From Lysobacter sp. S4-A87 (lineage in GTDB: Bacteria; Pseudomonadota; Gammaproteobacteria; Xanthomonadales; Xanthomonadaceae): 64,000 nucleotides of DNA. The notes below the pieces were generated by a model. It was not told the origin of the DNA, did not search any database, and saw nothing but the letters and a program-made list of their open reading frames with translations. Every line of letters starts with the position of its first letter. Position 1 is the first letter of the stretch. Where the stretch lies: the NCBI RefSeq assembly GCF_022637455.1, contig NZ_CP093341.1:186001-250000 (forward strand), given 5' to 3'. Below, piece by piece: positions 55,222 to 64,000 of this stretch. A program made the translations under genes and the position numbers.

Positions 55222-55761
55222 TCAGGTCGCGGCGGACTTGCGCGGCTTGCGCGCGGCCGGCGCCTTCTTCGCGGCTTTTTTCGCTGCCGGTGCCTTGCGC
55301 GCGGCGGCCGGCTTGCCGCCCTGGCGGCGCAGCTCGGCGGTGAGCGCATCGACCTTGCGACTGAGTTCGGTCAGGTCGTCACGGCCCGGGACGCCGAGCT
55401 TGATCAGGGCGCGGTTGACGCGCTCCTCGAAGACCTTTTCCAGCCGGTCCCAGGTGTCGGCGGCGCGATCGCGGGCCTGGCCAACCTTGGACTCGACGGC
55501 GTCGCGGACGACATCGGCCTGGCCGCCGGCGAACTTGCGCGCGGTCTGCTCCAGGGTCATGCCTTCCTTGATCAGCGCATCGAACAGCTTGGTGCCTTCT
55601 GCCTGTGCGCGCGAGAAAGCGCCGACACCGGCCAGCCAGATCTGTTGCGCCGATTCGCTGAGGCTGCGCGACAGCTGCTCGGCCTGCTTCTGTGCGTCGG
55701 CCTTGCTGGCCTTGCTGCGACCGGTGCTGGCCTTCTTGGCCGCCTTCTTGAACTTCGCCAT
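55222..55761 (-). CDS. Phasin (polyhydroxyalkanoate granule-associated protein)
   Basis: 179 residues. The phasin core (QIWLAGVGAFSRAQAEGTKL, then FDALIKEGMTLEQTARKFA) and long amphipathic helices are followed by a Lys/Ala/Pro-rich tail (AAARKAPAAKKAAKKAPAAR) like PhaF/PhaI tails. It coats storage granules and may tether them to the nucleoid. No PHA synthase is in the window. A structured element follows its stop codon. Confidence 0.9.
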   Translation of the reverse strand: MAKFKKAAKKASTGRSKASKADAQKQAEQLSRSLSESAQQIWLAGVGAFSRAQAEGTKLFDALIKEGMTLEQTARKFAGGQADVVRDAVESKVGQARDRAADTWDRLEKVFEERVNRALIKLGVPGRDDLTELSRKVDALTAELRRQGGKPAAARKAPAAKKAAKKAPAARKPRKSAAT

Positions 55762-55867
55762 GCGGGTTCCCTCGGTGGGAGTGGCTGATGTACCGCCACC
55801 TTCACCCCGCGCTCTAGAGCTTTCACACCAGCCCGGGCTTCACGACAGCCGGCGCTGCGCGGCCGGC

Positions 55868-57109
55868 TCAGCGCCGACGGCGCGTCGCGACCAGGCGGCC
55901 GACGTCGTCCAGGGCGCGCTCCAGCCTGGCGGTGGTTTCGGTATGCCGGGTCGCTGTATCCAGGCCGTCGAGGATCGAGCGCCCGCTGTCGGCAACCAGC
56001 TCGGTGCGCAGGCGGATGCCGTGTGCGGCCAGCTGCGGGCCGAGGGTGTCGGCGCGGCGGTGCAGGTCGGCCATGGTGTTGCGGTAGGCGATCTCGCAGA
56101 TGCGCCGGCGCGCCGAGAAACTGAAGGCATTGGTGAAGAACAGCTCGCCGTCTTCGGCGTTGGGCTCGAAGATCAGCTGGTCGATGTCCGGATACTGCTG
56201 GGCATAGCGCGCCAGGCCGACCTGCATGCGCGACTGCAGCAACGTGCGGAAGGTCTGCGACAGGACCGCCGGCAAGCCGCCAGCGGCGAGGCTGCGTTCA
56301 CGGCTGACGGCAACACCGGCATCGCCCTGGTTGAACGGCACGAGCGGGTTGATGCCGATGAGCAGGTCGATGCCGCGCTCGAGCAGCACCGAGGCGTTCA
56401 TGGTCCGGCGCAGGGCACCATCGACGAAGTGGCGGCCGCGAAGCTCGACCGGCGGGTACAGGCCGGGCAGGGCGGCGCTGGCCTGGACCGCGGTGGAAAT
56501 CGGCACGTCCTTCCAGCCGTCGCCGCCGAAGCGCACGACTTCGCCGCTGTCGAGGTCGACCGAGATCACGTAGAGGGCGGCGTCGAGGTCGCGGAAGTCG
56601 TTGCTGCGCCCGCGCCGGGTGAAGACATCGCGCAGGAATTCCTCGACGCGGGCATTGTCGAACAAGCCGGTAGGCACCAGGCCGCCGAAGCGCATCAGCA
56701 GGTCGGACCAGCGCGCCTCCTTGCGCGAGAAGAGCAAGTCCTGGCTCCACTGCGCGGCCAGGCGCGGCAGGCCGGCGGCGCGGCGCAGGTATTCGAAGAT
56801 TGCCGGGCGCAGGAAGGTCTCGGGGCGGAACTGGACGTCGTCGCTGTCGCCGGTGATGAAGATCCGGCACATCTGCGCCGTATCCATGCGGTTGGCCAGG
56901 CCGGCCGCGAGGAACGCGCCGCTGCTGACCCCGACATAGCTGTCGAGGCGGGTCAGGTCGAGGCCTTCGAGCGCTTCGTCGAGCGCACGTAACGCGCCCA
57001 GCTCGTACATGCCGCCGATCGGGCCGCCGCCGGCGACCGCCAGGCCTATGCGGCTCGGGCGGTCGGAGTGGTTGCGCGGCCGGTGCCGGGCGGAATGGAC
57101 TGACAGCAT
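55868..57109 (-). CDS. Patatin-like phospholipase
   Basis: 413 residues. Oxyanion-hole motif GGGPIGGMYELG (27-38), nucleophile elbow GVSSG with Ser62, and the catalytic Asp in FVDGALRR near residue 230: the full Ser-Asp dyad of patatins. Members hydrolyse acyl chains from phospholipids or neutral lipids. Without a signal peptide it is likely cytoplasmic, and its place next to phasin genes suggests granule or membrane lipid turnover (inference). Confidence 0.9.
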   Translation of the reverse strand: MLSVHSARHRPRNHSDRPSRIGLAVAGGGPIGGMYELGALRALDEALEGLDLTRLDSYVGVSSGAFLAAGLANRMDTAQMCRIFITGDSDDVQFRPETFLRPAIFEYLRRAAGLPRLAAQWSQDLLFSRKEARWSDLLMRFGGLVPTGLFDNARVEEFLRDVFTRRGRSNDFRDLDAALYVISVDLDSGEVVRFGGDGWKDVPISTAVQASAALPGLYPPVELRGRHFVDGALRRTMNASVLLERGIDLLIGINPLVPFNQGDAGVAVSRERSLAAGGLPAVLSQTFRTLLQSRMQVGLARYAQQYPDIDQLIFEPNAEDGELFFTNAFSFSARRRICEIAYRNTMADLHRRADTLGPQLAAHGIRLRTELVADSGRSILDGLDTATRHTETTARLERALDDVGRLVATRRRR

Positions 57110-57154
57110 GGAGGCACGCGTCGCGGGAGTGACCCGAGTGTAGCCTCACCGCGC

Positions 57155-57225
57155 CCCGGGTGCGCTTCGCTTGCCCGGGCTACCGCCTCACCGTAGCCCG
57201 GGTAAGGCCAAAGGCCGCACCCGGG
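57155..57225. repeat. CCCGGG-type palindromic repeat, inverted pair, copy 5 (variant)
   Basis: Arms 57155-57183 and 57193-57225. The second arm carries a different centre, GGCCAAAGGCC, instead of GCGAAGC, and is longer (33 bases), so the two arms pair only at their ends. It fills the divergent space between the patatin gene and the gene at 57302. Confidence 0.85.
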
Positions 57226-57301
57226 AACCCGGCCACGTCCATTTCGCGGACCGCCGCCACATCGCCCGCGAACGGTCGGGGCCGCGGGTATCATCGCCCC
57301 G

Positions 57302-58051
57302 ATGTCCCTGCACACGCCCCGAGGCAGCCACCGTCGCCGTCCACTGGCGCAACGGCTGCAATGGCTGCTGCACGAGCACCATGCGCTGCACGACCCGGCG
57401 CAGGAGCCACGCAACAAGCTGCGCTGGCTGCCGGAAGTGCGGCGTTGGCAGGCGCTACGGCTGGAGGCAAGTTTCGACCGCTTCCTCAGCGATCCCAGGC
57501 GCCGTCCTGCAGCGCAGTTCTTCCTCAGCGACGTCTACAACGACCACGACTTCAGCCGCCGCGATGCCGACATCGCCAAGGTGTTGCCGATGATGCAGCG
57601 GCTGCTGCCGACCAGCCTGCTGGAGACCGTGGCCGATGCGATCGAACTGGGCTTGCTGACCCATGCCTTCGACCTGCGCATGGCCCAGGCCTTGCAGGAG
57701 ATCGGCGGGCAGCGACGCAAGCTCAATGCCGAGCTTTATGCGCGGGCCTACCGCGAGGCGGGACTGCCGCGGCTGCGCTCCCACCAGATCGACCTGATCG
57801 CCCGCGTCGGCCTGGGCCTGGGCAATGCGCTGCGCCTGCCGGGTGTTTCGATGCTGCTCAAGCTCTCCCACGGGCCGGCCAGGGCGGCCGGCGTGTCCGA
57901 GCTGCAGGGCTTCCTGGAACGGGGTTTCGAAGCTTTCTCCAAGCTGGGCGACGTGCGCAGCTTCATTGCCGAGATCGAGGCCGATGAGCGCGATGTCTCG
58001 CGGCGGCTATTTGCCGGCGATCCGGATCCGTTCCGCGGCCAGATCGAGTAG
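57302..58051 (+). CDS. Conserved-looking protein of unknown function, helical
   Basis: 249 residues, no signal peptide or membrane helix. The segment FFLSDVYNDHDFSRRDADIA looks like a family signature that I have not been able to name. Otherwise it is alpha-helical and rich in Arg, Leu and Ala. It is convergent with the PHA-system gene (18 bases) and divergent from the patatin gene; a granule-linked role is only suggested by the neighbours. Confidence 0.7.
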   Translation: MSLHTPRGSHRRRPLAQRLQWLLHEHHALHDPAQEPRNKLRWLPEVRRWQALRLEASFDRFLSDPRRRPAAQFFLSDVYNDHDFSRRDADIAKVLPMMQRLLPTSLLETVADAIELGLLTHAFDLRMAQALQEIGGQRRKLNAELYARAYREAGLPRLRSHQIDLIARVGLGLGNALRLPGVSMLLKLSHGPARAAGVSELQGFLERGFEAFSKLGDVRSFIAEIEADERDVSRRLFAGDPDPFRGQIE

Positions 58052-58069
58052 TCCCCTCAGGTAGTCCCC

Positions 58070-58345
58070 TCAGGCGAAGCGCTCGTCGAGCACGCGCTTG
58101 ATCTCGGCCTCGATCGGGCCCTTCATCGTGCTCAGCAGGAAGCCCAGCTTCGCCGTCACGTGCAGCTGCTCCGGTTCCAGTTCGATATGGCCGTCGACGC
58201 CGCTGCGGTTGAACTTGAGGACGTCGCCGTCCCAGGCGTAATCCATGCCGAAGCGCTCGGACAGTTTCTCGGCCACTTCCTGCACGGCCTGGCGGGCCTG
58301 GTCGGGCGAGAGCGAATGGGCGTGGTGGATATCGATGTTCGACAT
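58070..58345 (-). CDS. Polyhydroxyalkanoic acid system family protein
   Basis: 91 residues from ATG 58345 (an in-frame extension to 58501 has no ribosome-binding site; GGAGGACC stands just before 58345). The N-terminus SNIDIHHAHSLSPDQARQAV and KGPIEAEIKRVLDERFA match the small PHA-system family (PF09650 type) found beside PHA or phasin genes. Exact role unproven. Its presence supports the granule theme of this region. Confidence 0.83.
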   Translation of the reverse strand: MSNIDIHHAHSLSPDQARQAVQEVAEKLSERFGMDYAWDGDVLKFNRSGVDGHIELEPEQLHVTAKLGFLLSTMKGPIEAEIKRVLDERFA

Positions 58346-58427
58346 GTATGGGTCCTCCGGAGTGCCGGTATTGTGCGGGCACCACCCCCTGCATCCAAGT
58401 GTGTGACGCATGCTAGATTGCGCGGGC

Positions 58428-59225
58428 GTGAATTCCCTAAGACTGCGATTCCAGAACCGAGAACATGCCGACCTGGCGCTGAGCCCGGGCGTGCATGCCA
58501 TTGGCTACGACAGCCAGGGCGCGCTGCGTCCGGGTTCGATCGATGCTGCCCTGGTGCAGTTCTGCGTGGACCGCCGCGGCGTCTGGCTGCAGGTGCGCGA
58601 AGGCGCCCGCGGGCTCCACGTCAACGGGCGTCCGGTGCGGCGGATGGCGATGCTGCGGGTTGGCGACGCCATCTTCGTCGACGGCATCGAGCTGCTGCTG
58701 CTGGCCGCCGATCCGCTGCCGGCACCGGTCGACTACGGATTCTCCGGCGGCGCCGACACGCGCATGCTGCTGCGCGGTGTCGGCGGCCCGCATCATGGCC
58801 GCAGCTTCACCCTCGATCGGCCGCGCACGGTAGGCCGCGCCGGCGAGTGCGACATCCGCATCAACGAGGCCTCGTTCGCCGATCGCCACGCCCGGCTGGA
58901 GGCCCACGCCGACGGCGTCGTGCTGCGCGACCTGGGCTCGGTCGAGGGCAGCATCGTCAACGGACGGCCAGTGCGCCATGCGCTGCTGCAGCCCGGTGAC
59001 CAGGTCGTGTTTGGCAACCAGCACCGCTTTGTCGTCGAGGCCCCGGTGCAACGCATCGCCGGTGTCGAGGCCAGCGCGCCGGCGCCGATGCGGGCGCTGC
59101 CCGTGGAAGAACCGCGCGCGCCCTCGACCTTGCCACGGTCGGTCCGGCGCATGCCGTGGCTGCTGTTGGCGGCGCTGCTGATCGCCGCCGCGCTCAGCCT
59201 GCTGTTGCTGTACGGCGCGCGTTGA
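58428..59225 (+). CDS. FHA-domain protein with C-terminal membrane anchor
   Basis: 265 residues from GTG 58428. Residues about 105-200 form an FHA domain (TVGRAGECDIRINEASFADR with conserved Gly-Arg, Ser and His, and later VNGRPV) that binds phosphothreonine. A first, degenerate FHA-like half precedes it (VNGRPVRRMAMLRVGDAIFV), and a single helix (WLLLAALLIAAALSLLLLYG) ends the protein. No Ser/Thr kinase is nearby. Its end overlaps the convergent msrQ by 32 bases. Confidence 0.87.
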   Translation: MNSLRLRFQNREHADLALSPGVHAIGYDSQGALRPGSIDAALVQFCVDRRGVWLQVREGARGLHVNGRPVRRMAMLRVGDAIFVDGIELLLLAADPLPAPVDYGFSGGADTRMLLRGVGGPHHGRSFTLDRPRTVGRAGECDIRINEASFADRHARLEAHADGVVLRDLGSVEGSIVNGRPVRHALLQPGDQVVFGNQHRFVVEAPVQRIAGVEASAPAPMRALPVEEPRAPSTLPRSVRRMPWLLLAALLIAAALSLLLLYGAR

Positions 59226-59850
59226 TCGCCCGCAGCTTCTTCCACGCACGCCAGCCCAGCAGCACCGCCAGGATGCCGGCGTACAGCGCCGGTTCGCGGA
59301 TGTCGGACTTCACCAGCCACCAGAAGTGCAGCACCGCCAGCACGGCGATGACATAGACCAGCTGGTGCAGGCGGGCCCAGTTGCGGCCGAGCCGGCGGAT
59401 CGCGGCCTGGGTCGAGGTGACGGCCAGAGGCAACAACAACAGCCAAGCGACGAAGCCGACCGTGATGTAGGGGCGTTTGACGATTTCCTCGAAGATCTGC
59501 GTCCAGTAACCGCGCAGGTCGAGCACCAGGTAGGCGCTCAGGTGCAGCGTCGCGTAGGCGAAGGCGTACAGACCCAGCATGCGGCGGAAGCGCAGCAGCG
59601 CTGGCTGGTTGGTGAGTTGCCGCAGCGGCGTGATCGCCAGCGTGATCATCAAAAATCGCAATGCCCACAGGCCGAGCCGATGCTCGATCGCCGCCACCGG
59701 GTCGGCGCCGAGTCCGCCGCTGCCGGTCAGGAACTCCGCGCGGATCTGCCACGCCAGGATCGCCGCGGGCGTCAGCGCGAGCAGGTGCACCAGTGCCTTG
59801 CTGGCGAACAGGGCACGCGGGCCGGGTCGCCACACTTTCAGGCCGGCCAC
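59194..59850 (-). CDS. msrQ: Heme-binding subunit of the periplasmic methionine sulfoxide reductase
   Basis: 218 residues with six membrane helices; histidines in LYAFAYATLHLSAYLVLD and LHQLVYVIAVLAVLHFWWLV are the expected heme ligands. MsrQ takes electrons from quinol and feeds MsrP. It starts 4 bases after the msrP stop. Confidence 0.92.
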   Translation of the reverse strand: MAGLKVWRPGPRALFASKALVHLLALTPAAILAWQIRAEFLTGSGGLGADPVAAIEHRLGLWALRFLMITLAITPLRQLTNQPALLRFRRMLGLYAFAYATLHLSAYLVLDLRGYWTQIFEEIVKRPYITVGFVAWLLLLPLAVTSTQAAIRRLGRNWARLHQLVYVIAVLAVLHFWWLVKSDIREPALYAGILAVLLGWRAWKKLRAINARRTATAG

Positions 59851-59854
59851 GCCG

Positions 59855-60823
<969 letters not shown>

Positions 60824-60991
60824 GTCCAGCTCCGGATCGGTACGGCGGTGCGCGGGGGGAGTGCACCGTTCGTTGACTATAGAGGGCGCGATCGGGAGAA
60901 AAGTTGCGCGGGTAACCATGAATCCGTTACCTGTTGCAGTGCGGCATACTTGGCCGCCCAGCCCCACCGCCCTTTCCTGACTGGAGCGTTC

Positions 60992-62077
60992 ATGTCCCGA
61001 GCCTTCAACTTTGCCGCCGGCCCCGCGACTCTTCCCGAGCCGGTGCTGCGACAGGCCCAGGAGGAACTGCTCGACTGGCATGGCGTGGGCGCTTCGATCG
61101 TCGAACTGAGCCATCGCGGCCCAGAGTTCATGAAGGTCGCGGCCGAGGCCGAGGCCGATCTGCGCACCCTGGTGGCGATTCCGGATGACTACGCGGTGCT
61201 GTTCCTGGCCGGTGGGGCGACAACGCAGCAGGCGCTGATGGCGCTCAACTTCACCTCGCCAGGCCAACGCGTCGACTACGTGGTCACTGGCCATTGGGGC
61301 AAGACGGCGATCCGGCAGGTGCGGCCGTACTGCGATGTCAACGTGGCCGCCGACGGCGAGCCCGGCGGATTCCGCGACATCCCGGCACGCGAGACCTGGA
61401 AGCTCTCGCCCGACGCCGCCTATGTCCACTACACCGCCAATGAAACCATCCATGGCGTCGAGTTCCGGGATGTTCCCGACGTCGGCGAGGTCCCGCTGTT
61501 TGCCGATTTCAGTTCTTCGATCGCATCCGAGCCGCTGGATATCTCCCGCTTCGGTCTGATCTACGGTGGCGCGCAGAAGAACCTTGGCCCGGTCGGGGTC
61601 TCGGTGGTGATCGTGCGTCGCGACCTGCTTGAACGCACCGGCCAGCCGCGCGCCGACATCCTCGATTACCGCGCCCACCTCAAGGGCGAATCGATGCTCA
61701 ACACGCCGCCGACCTGGAACTGGTACCTGGCCGGGCTGGTGTTCAAGTGGATGCTGGCCGAAGGCGGCGTTGAAGAGTTCGCCCGGCGCAATGCACGCAA
61801 GGCCGGACTGCTCTATGACGTGATCGACCACTCCGGTGGCTTCTATCGCAATGAAGTGGCGCTGGCGGCGCGTTCGCGCATGAACATTCCGTTCTTCATC
61901 CACGACCCTTCGCTCGATGCCGCGTTCCTCGAGCAGGCCGCGCAGAACGGCCTGATTTCCCTCAAGGGCCATCGCGTGCTCGGTGGCATGCGCGCATCGA
62001 TCTACAACGCGATGCCGGAAGAGGGCGTGCAGGCGCTGGCCGCGTTCATGCGCGACTTCCAGCAACGCAACGGCTAG
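60992..62077 (+). CDS. serC: Phosphoserine aminotransferase
   Basis: 361 residues from ATG 60992 with GGAG 6 bases upstream. [29 protein letters not shown] and [13 protein letters not shown] with PLP-binding Lys196 identify it. It makes phosphoserine from 3-phosphohydroxypyruvate, and also acts in pyridoxal phosphate synthesis. It heads the serC-pheA-hisC cluster. Confidence 0.96.
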   Translation: MSRAFNFAAGPATLPEPVLRQAQEELLDWHGVGASIVELSHRGPEFMKVAAEAEADLRTLVAIPDDYAVLFLAGGATTQQALMALNFTSPGQRVDYVVTGHWGKTAIRQVRPYCDVNVAADGEPGGFRDIPARETWKLSPDAAYVHYTANETIHGVEFRDVPDVGEVPLFADFSSSIASEPLDISRFGLIYGGAQKNLGPVGVSVVIVRRDLLERTGQPRADILDYRAHLKGESMLNTPPTWNWYLAGLVFKWMLAEGGVEEFARRNARKAGLLYDVIDHSGGFYRNEVALAARSRMNIPFFIHDPSLDAAFLEQAAQNGLISLKGHRVLGGMRASIYNAMPEEGVQALAAFMRDFQQRNG

Positions 62078-62143
62078 CGCGAGAAGGCCCTTATCCCGAC
62101 ACCGGGGCAGGGATATGAGACAGAATCAAGGCGACACATCGAC

Positions 62144-63355
62144 ATGAGCAGCAACAAGAAGACGCCGGCAAAGCCGGCAGCCAAGAAGGCGCCGGCCAAG
62201 GTGACCAAGGTGACCAAGGTGACCAGGCCCGCCAAGCCCGCCAAGGCGGCAGAGACGTCCGGCCAGGCCACGCCGATACCGCCCGACCTGCTGGCCCTGC
62301 GCGAGCGAATCGACGGCATCGACCGCCATATCCAGCAGCTGATCGCCGAGCGCGCGCAGTTCGCCAACCAGGTGGGCAAGGCCAAGGGCAAGCTTGCCGC
62401 GGCCGTCGACTACTACCGCCCGGAGCGCGAGGCGCAGGTCCTGCGCCGCGTGGTCGACCGAAACGACGGCCCGCTCAACGACGAAGTGCTGGTGCGCCTG
62501 TTCCGCGAAATCATGTCGGCCTGCCTGGCCCAGCAGGAGCCGCTGAAGATCGGCTACCTGGGTCCTGAAGGCACGCACTCGCAACAGGCGGTGTACAAGC
62601 ACTTCGGTCACTCCATCCATGGCCTGCCGCTGAGCAGCATCGAGGAGGTCTTCCAGGAAGTGGAAGCCGGCCATGCCGACTTCGGCGTCGTGCCGGTGGA
62701 GAACTCCACCCAGGGCACGATCCAGTCGACGCTGGACATGTTCCTGACCTCGAAGCTGAAGATCTGCGGTGAAGTCGAGTTGCGCGTGCACCAGCACCTG
62801 CTTTCGCGCAGTGGTCGCATCGAGGACATCGAGCGGGTCTACTCGCACGCGCAGTCGTTCGCCCAGTGCAAGGCCTGGCTGCGCCAGTACCTGCCCAAGG
62901 CGGAGAAGATCGCGGTGGGCAGCAACGCCGAGGCGGCGCGCCGTGCGCGCAGCGCCGATGATGCTGCCGCCATCGCCGGCATCAGTGCCGCCAGCGTCTA
63001 CGGCCTGAAATCCATTGCCGGACCGATCGAGGACCGGCCCGACAACACCACCCGCTTCCTCGTGCTCGGCCGCGAACTGTTCCCGACCTCGGGCAACGAC
63101 CGCACCTCGCTGCTGGTGTTCATCAAGGACCAGCCCGGTGCCCTGCATCACGTACTGGCGCCGTTCGCCAGGCACGGGTTGAGCATGAACCGCATCGAGT
63201 CGCGTCCGGGCCACACCGGGCTCTGGCAGTACGCGTTCTTCATCGATGTCGGCGGCCACATCCACGACGAGGCGATGCGCCGCGCGCTGGATGAGCTGGA
63301 CGAGTACGCGCAGGAAGTGAAGGTGCTCGGCTCCTACCCGGTGGCGATCGCATGA
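62144..63355 (+). CDS. pheA: Bifunctional chorismate mutase / prephenate dehydratase (P-protein)
   Basis: 403 residues. After a Lys/Ala/Pro-rich extension of about 45 residues come a chorismate mutase domain (LLALRERIDGIDRHIQQLIA), a prephenate dehydratase domain from about 130 (IGYLGPEGTHSQQA, VENSTQGTI) and a C-terminal ACT domain (SLLVFIKDQPGALHHVLAPF, ESRPGHTGLWQY) for phenylalanine feedback. It is the branch to phenylalanine. The extension contains three exact copies of a 9-base unit AAGGTGACC (62198-62224). It overlaps hisC by 4 bases. Confidence 0.95.
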   Translation: MSSNKKTPAKPAAKKAPAKVTKVTKVTRPAKPAKAAETSGQATPIPPDLLALRERIDGIDRHIQQLIAERAQFANQVGKAKGKLAAAVDYYRPEREAQVLRRVVDRNDGPLNDEVLVRLFREIMSACLAQQEPLKIGYLGPEGTHSQQAVYKHFGHSIHGLPLSSIEEVFQEVEAGHADFGVVPVENSTQGTIQSTLDMFLTSKLKICGEVELRVHQHLLSRSGRIEDIERVYSHAQSFAQCKAWLRQYLPKAEKIAVGSNAEAARRARSADDAAAIAGISAASVYGLKSIAGPIEDRPDNTTRFLVLGRELFPTSGNDRTSLLVFIKDQPGALHHVLAPFARHGLSMNRIESRPGHTGLWQYAFFIDVGGHIHDEAMRRALDELDEYAQEVKVLGSYPVAIA

Positions 63356-64000
63356 GCCTGGCGACTGGCCACAACGGGGCGGGGCACGCGCGTCCGGCAT
63401 TCGACGAGGCCTGGTTCGCCTCCCGCGCGAGCGCCGGCGTGCAGCGCCTGCGCGCATACGATCCCGGTCACGACCTGGTCGCCATGCGCAAGCGCTTTGG
63501 CGAAGCCAACCTGGTCGAGCTGGGCTCCAACGAGAACCCCTATGGCCCGTCGCAGGCCGCCCGCGCCGCCATCCTCGACCAGCTCGATGCGCTGCACCGC
63601 TATCCCGATCCGCTCGGCGCCGATCTCAAGCGCGCGCTGGCCGCCAAGCATGGCGTCGACACCGCGCAGATCCTGCTGGGCAACGGCTCGCACGAACTGC
63701 TGATGCAGCTGGGCCAGGTGTTCGCCGGTGCGGGCGATGAAGTGGTCTGCTCGCGCTTTGGATTCGCCGTGTTCGCGCTGGCCACCCAGGCGGCCGGCGC
63801 CACGTTGCGCATGGTCGATGCACGTCCACGCGACGATGCAACGATGCCGCTGGGCCATGACCTCGAAGCGATCACCCGGGCCATCTCGGCGACGACCCGG
63901 CTGGTCTACCTGGCCAACCCCAACAATCCGACCGGCACCTGGTTCGGCCGGCAGGCATTTGCCGCGTTCATGGCGCAGGTGCCCGCCGAGGTCATCGTGG
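63352..64000 (+). CDS. hisC: Histidinol-phosphate aminotransferase, 5' part
   Basis: The gene runs off the right edge; 216 residues are visible. ATG 63352 overlaps the pheA stop by 4 bases. LGSNENPYGPS, HRYPDPLGADLKRALAAKHG, LLGNGSHELLMQL and YLANPNNPTGTW are the HisC pattern of PLP-dependent aminotransferases. In a serC-pheA-hisC context this copy usually also serves aromatic amino acid synthesis (HisC2/HisHb type), so phenylalanine or tyrosine transamination is likely alongside or instead of histidine; an aroA gene would be expected next. Confidence 0.9.
   Translation, partial: MSLATGHNGAGHARPAFDEAWFASRASAGVQRLRAYDPGHDLVAMRKRFGEANLVELGSNENPYGPSQAARAAILDQLDALHRYPDPLGADLKRALAAKHGVDTAQILLGNGSHELLMQLGQVFAGAGDEVVCSRFGFAVFALATQAAGATLRMVDARPRDDATMPLGHDLEAITRAISATTRLVYLANPNNPTGTWFGRQAFAAFMAQVPAEVIV

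Overview
The window is a 64 kb piece of a GC-rich gammaproteobacterial chromosome, most likely from the Xanthomonadales (Lysobacteraceae; Lysobacter, Luteimonas and Xanthomonas relatives). The assignment rests on gene order and family resemblance (ygfZ / sdhAF4-sdhCDAB-sdhE-ygfX-lolC-lolD; comEC-exbB-exbD-msbA-lpxK-kdsB; uvrC-pgsA-tRNA Gly-Cys-Leu; a gum-like exopolysaccharide locus; serC-pheA-hisC), not on a database search. Coding density is high, many genes overlap by 1-8 bases, and there are no rRNA genes, insertion sequences, prophage genes or CRISPR arrays.

Layout. 1-5 kb: the 3' end of a glutathione S-transferase gene, a fused E1 alpha/beta 2-oxo acid dehydrogenase and an asparagine synthetase. 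5-10.3 kb: a succinate dehydrogenase block with small assembly-factor genes on both sides (sdhAF4, sdhE, ygfX). 10.3-20 kb: envelope biogenesis (LolCD, ExbBD, MsbA, LpxK, KdsB), ComEC and a low-molecular-weight tyrosine phosphatase. 20-23.1 kb: uvrC, pgsA and tRNAs Gly(GCC), Cys(GCA), Leu(UAA). 23.1-28.8 kb: a LysR/YeiH pair, a nucleotide-sugar dehydrogenase, a glutamate-synthase-like FMN protein, an ArsC-like reductase and tRNA-Val(CAC).

28.9-46.9 kb is an exopolysaccharide locus in two parts. The first is GC-rich and codes for secretion and control: a PHP-type tyrosine phosphatase, a Wza/GumB lipoprotein, a Wzc/GumC tyrosine autokinase, an exported or anchored TPR-like protein, two small exported proteins with the same C-terminal tail, a Wzy/ligase-family membrane protein and a lipid-carrier sugar phosphotransferase. 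The second is wecB, wecC, ugd, then a visibly AT-richer chain of overlapping genes for flippase, acyltransferase, polymerase, glycosyltransferase and a split Alg14/Alg13-type transferase. A divergent MASE1 histidine kinase / LuxR-type regulator pair follows.

49-59 kb holds an intracellular lipid-granule neighbourhood: two phasin-family proteins, a PHA-system protein, an acyl-CoA-binding protein, a two-domain fatty-acyl reductase-like protein, a patatin-like lipase and a TetR regulator. The window ends with msrPQ and serC-pheA-hisC (hisC is cut by the window edge).

A palindromic repeat with roughly 29-base arms, whose core reads GTAGCCCGGGTAAGCGAAGC, occurs at five places, usually as inverted pairs between genes. 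One copy supplies the last codons and frame of asnB, and three units split sdhB from sdhE. Most promising for follow-up are the small exported protein pair with its hairpin-rich spacer, the structured RNA downstream of the phasin gene, and the wax/PHA-like lipid cluster.
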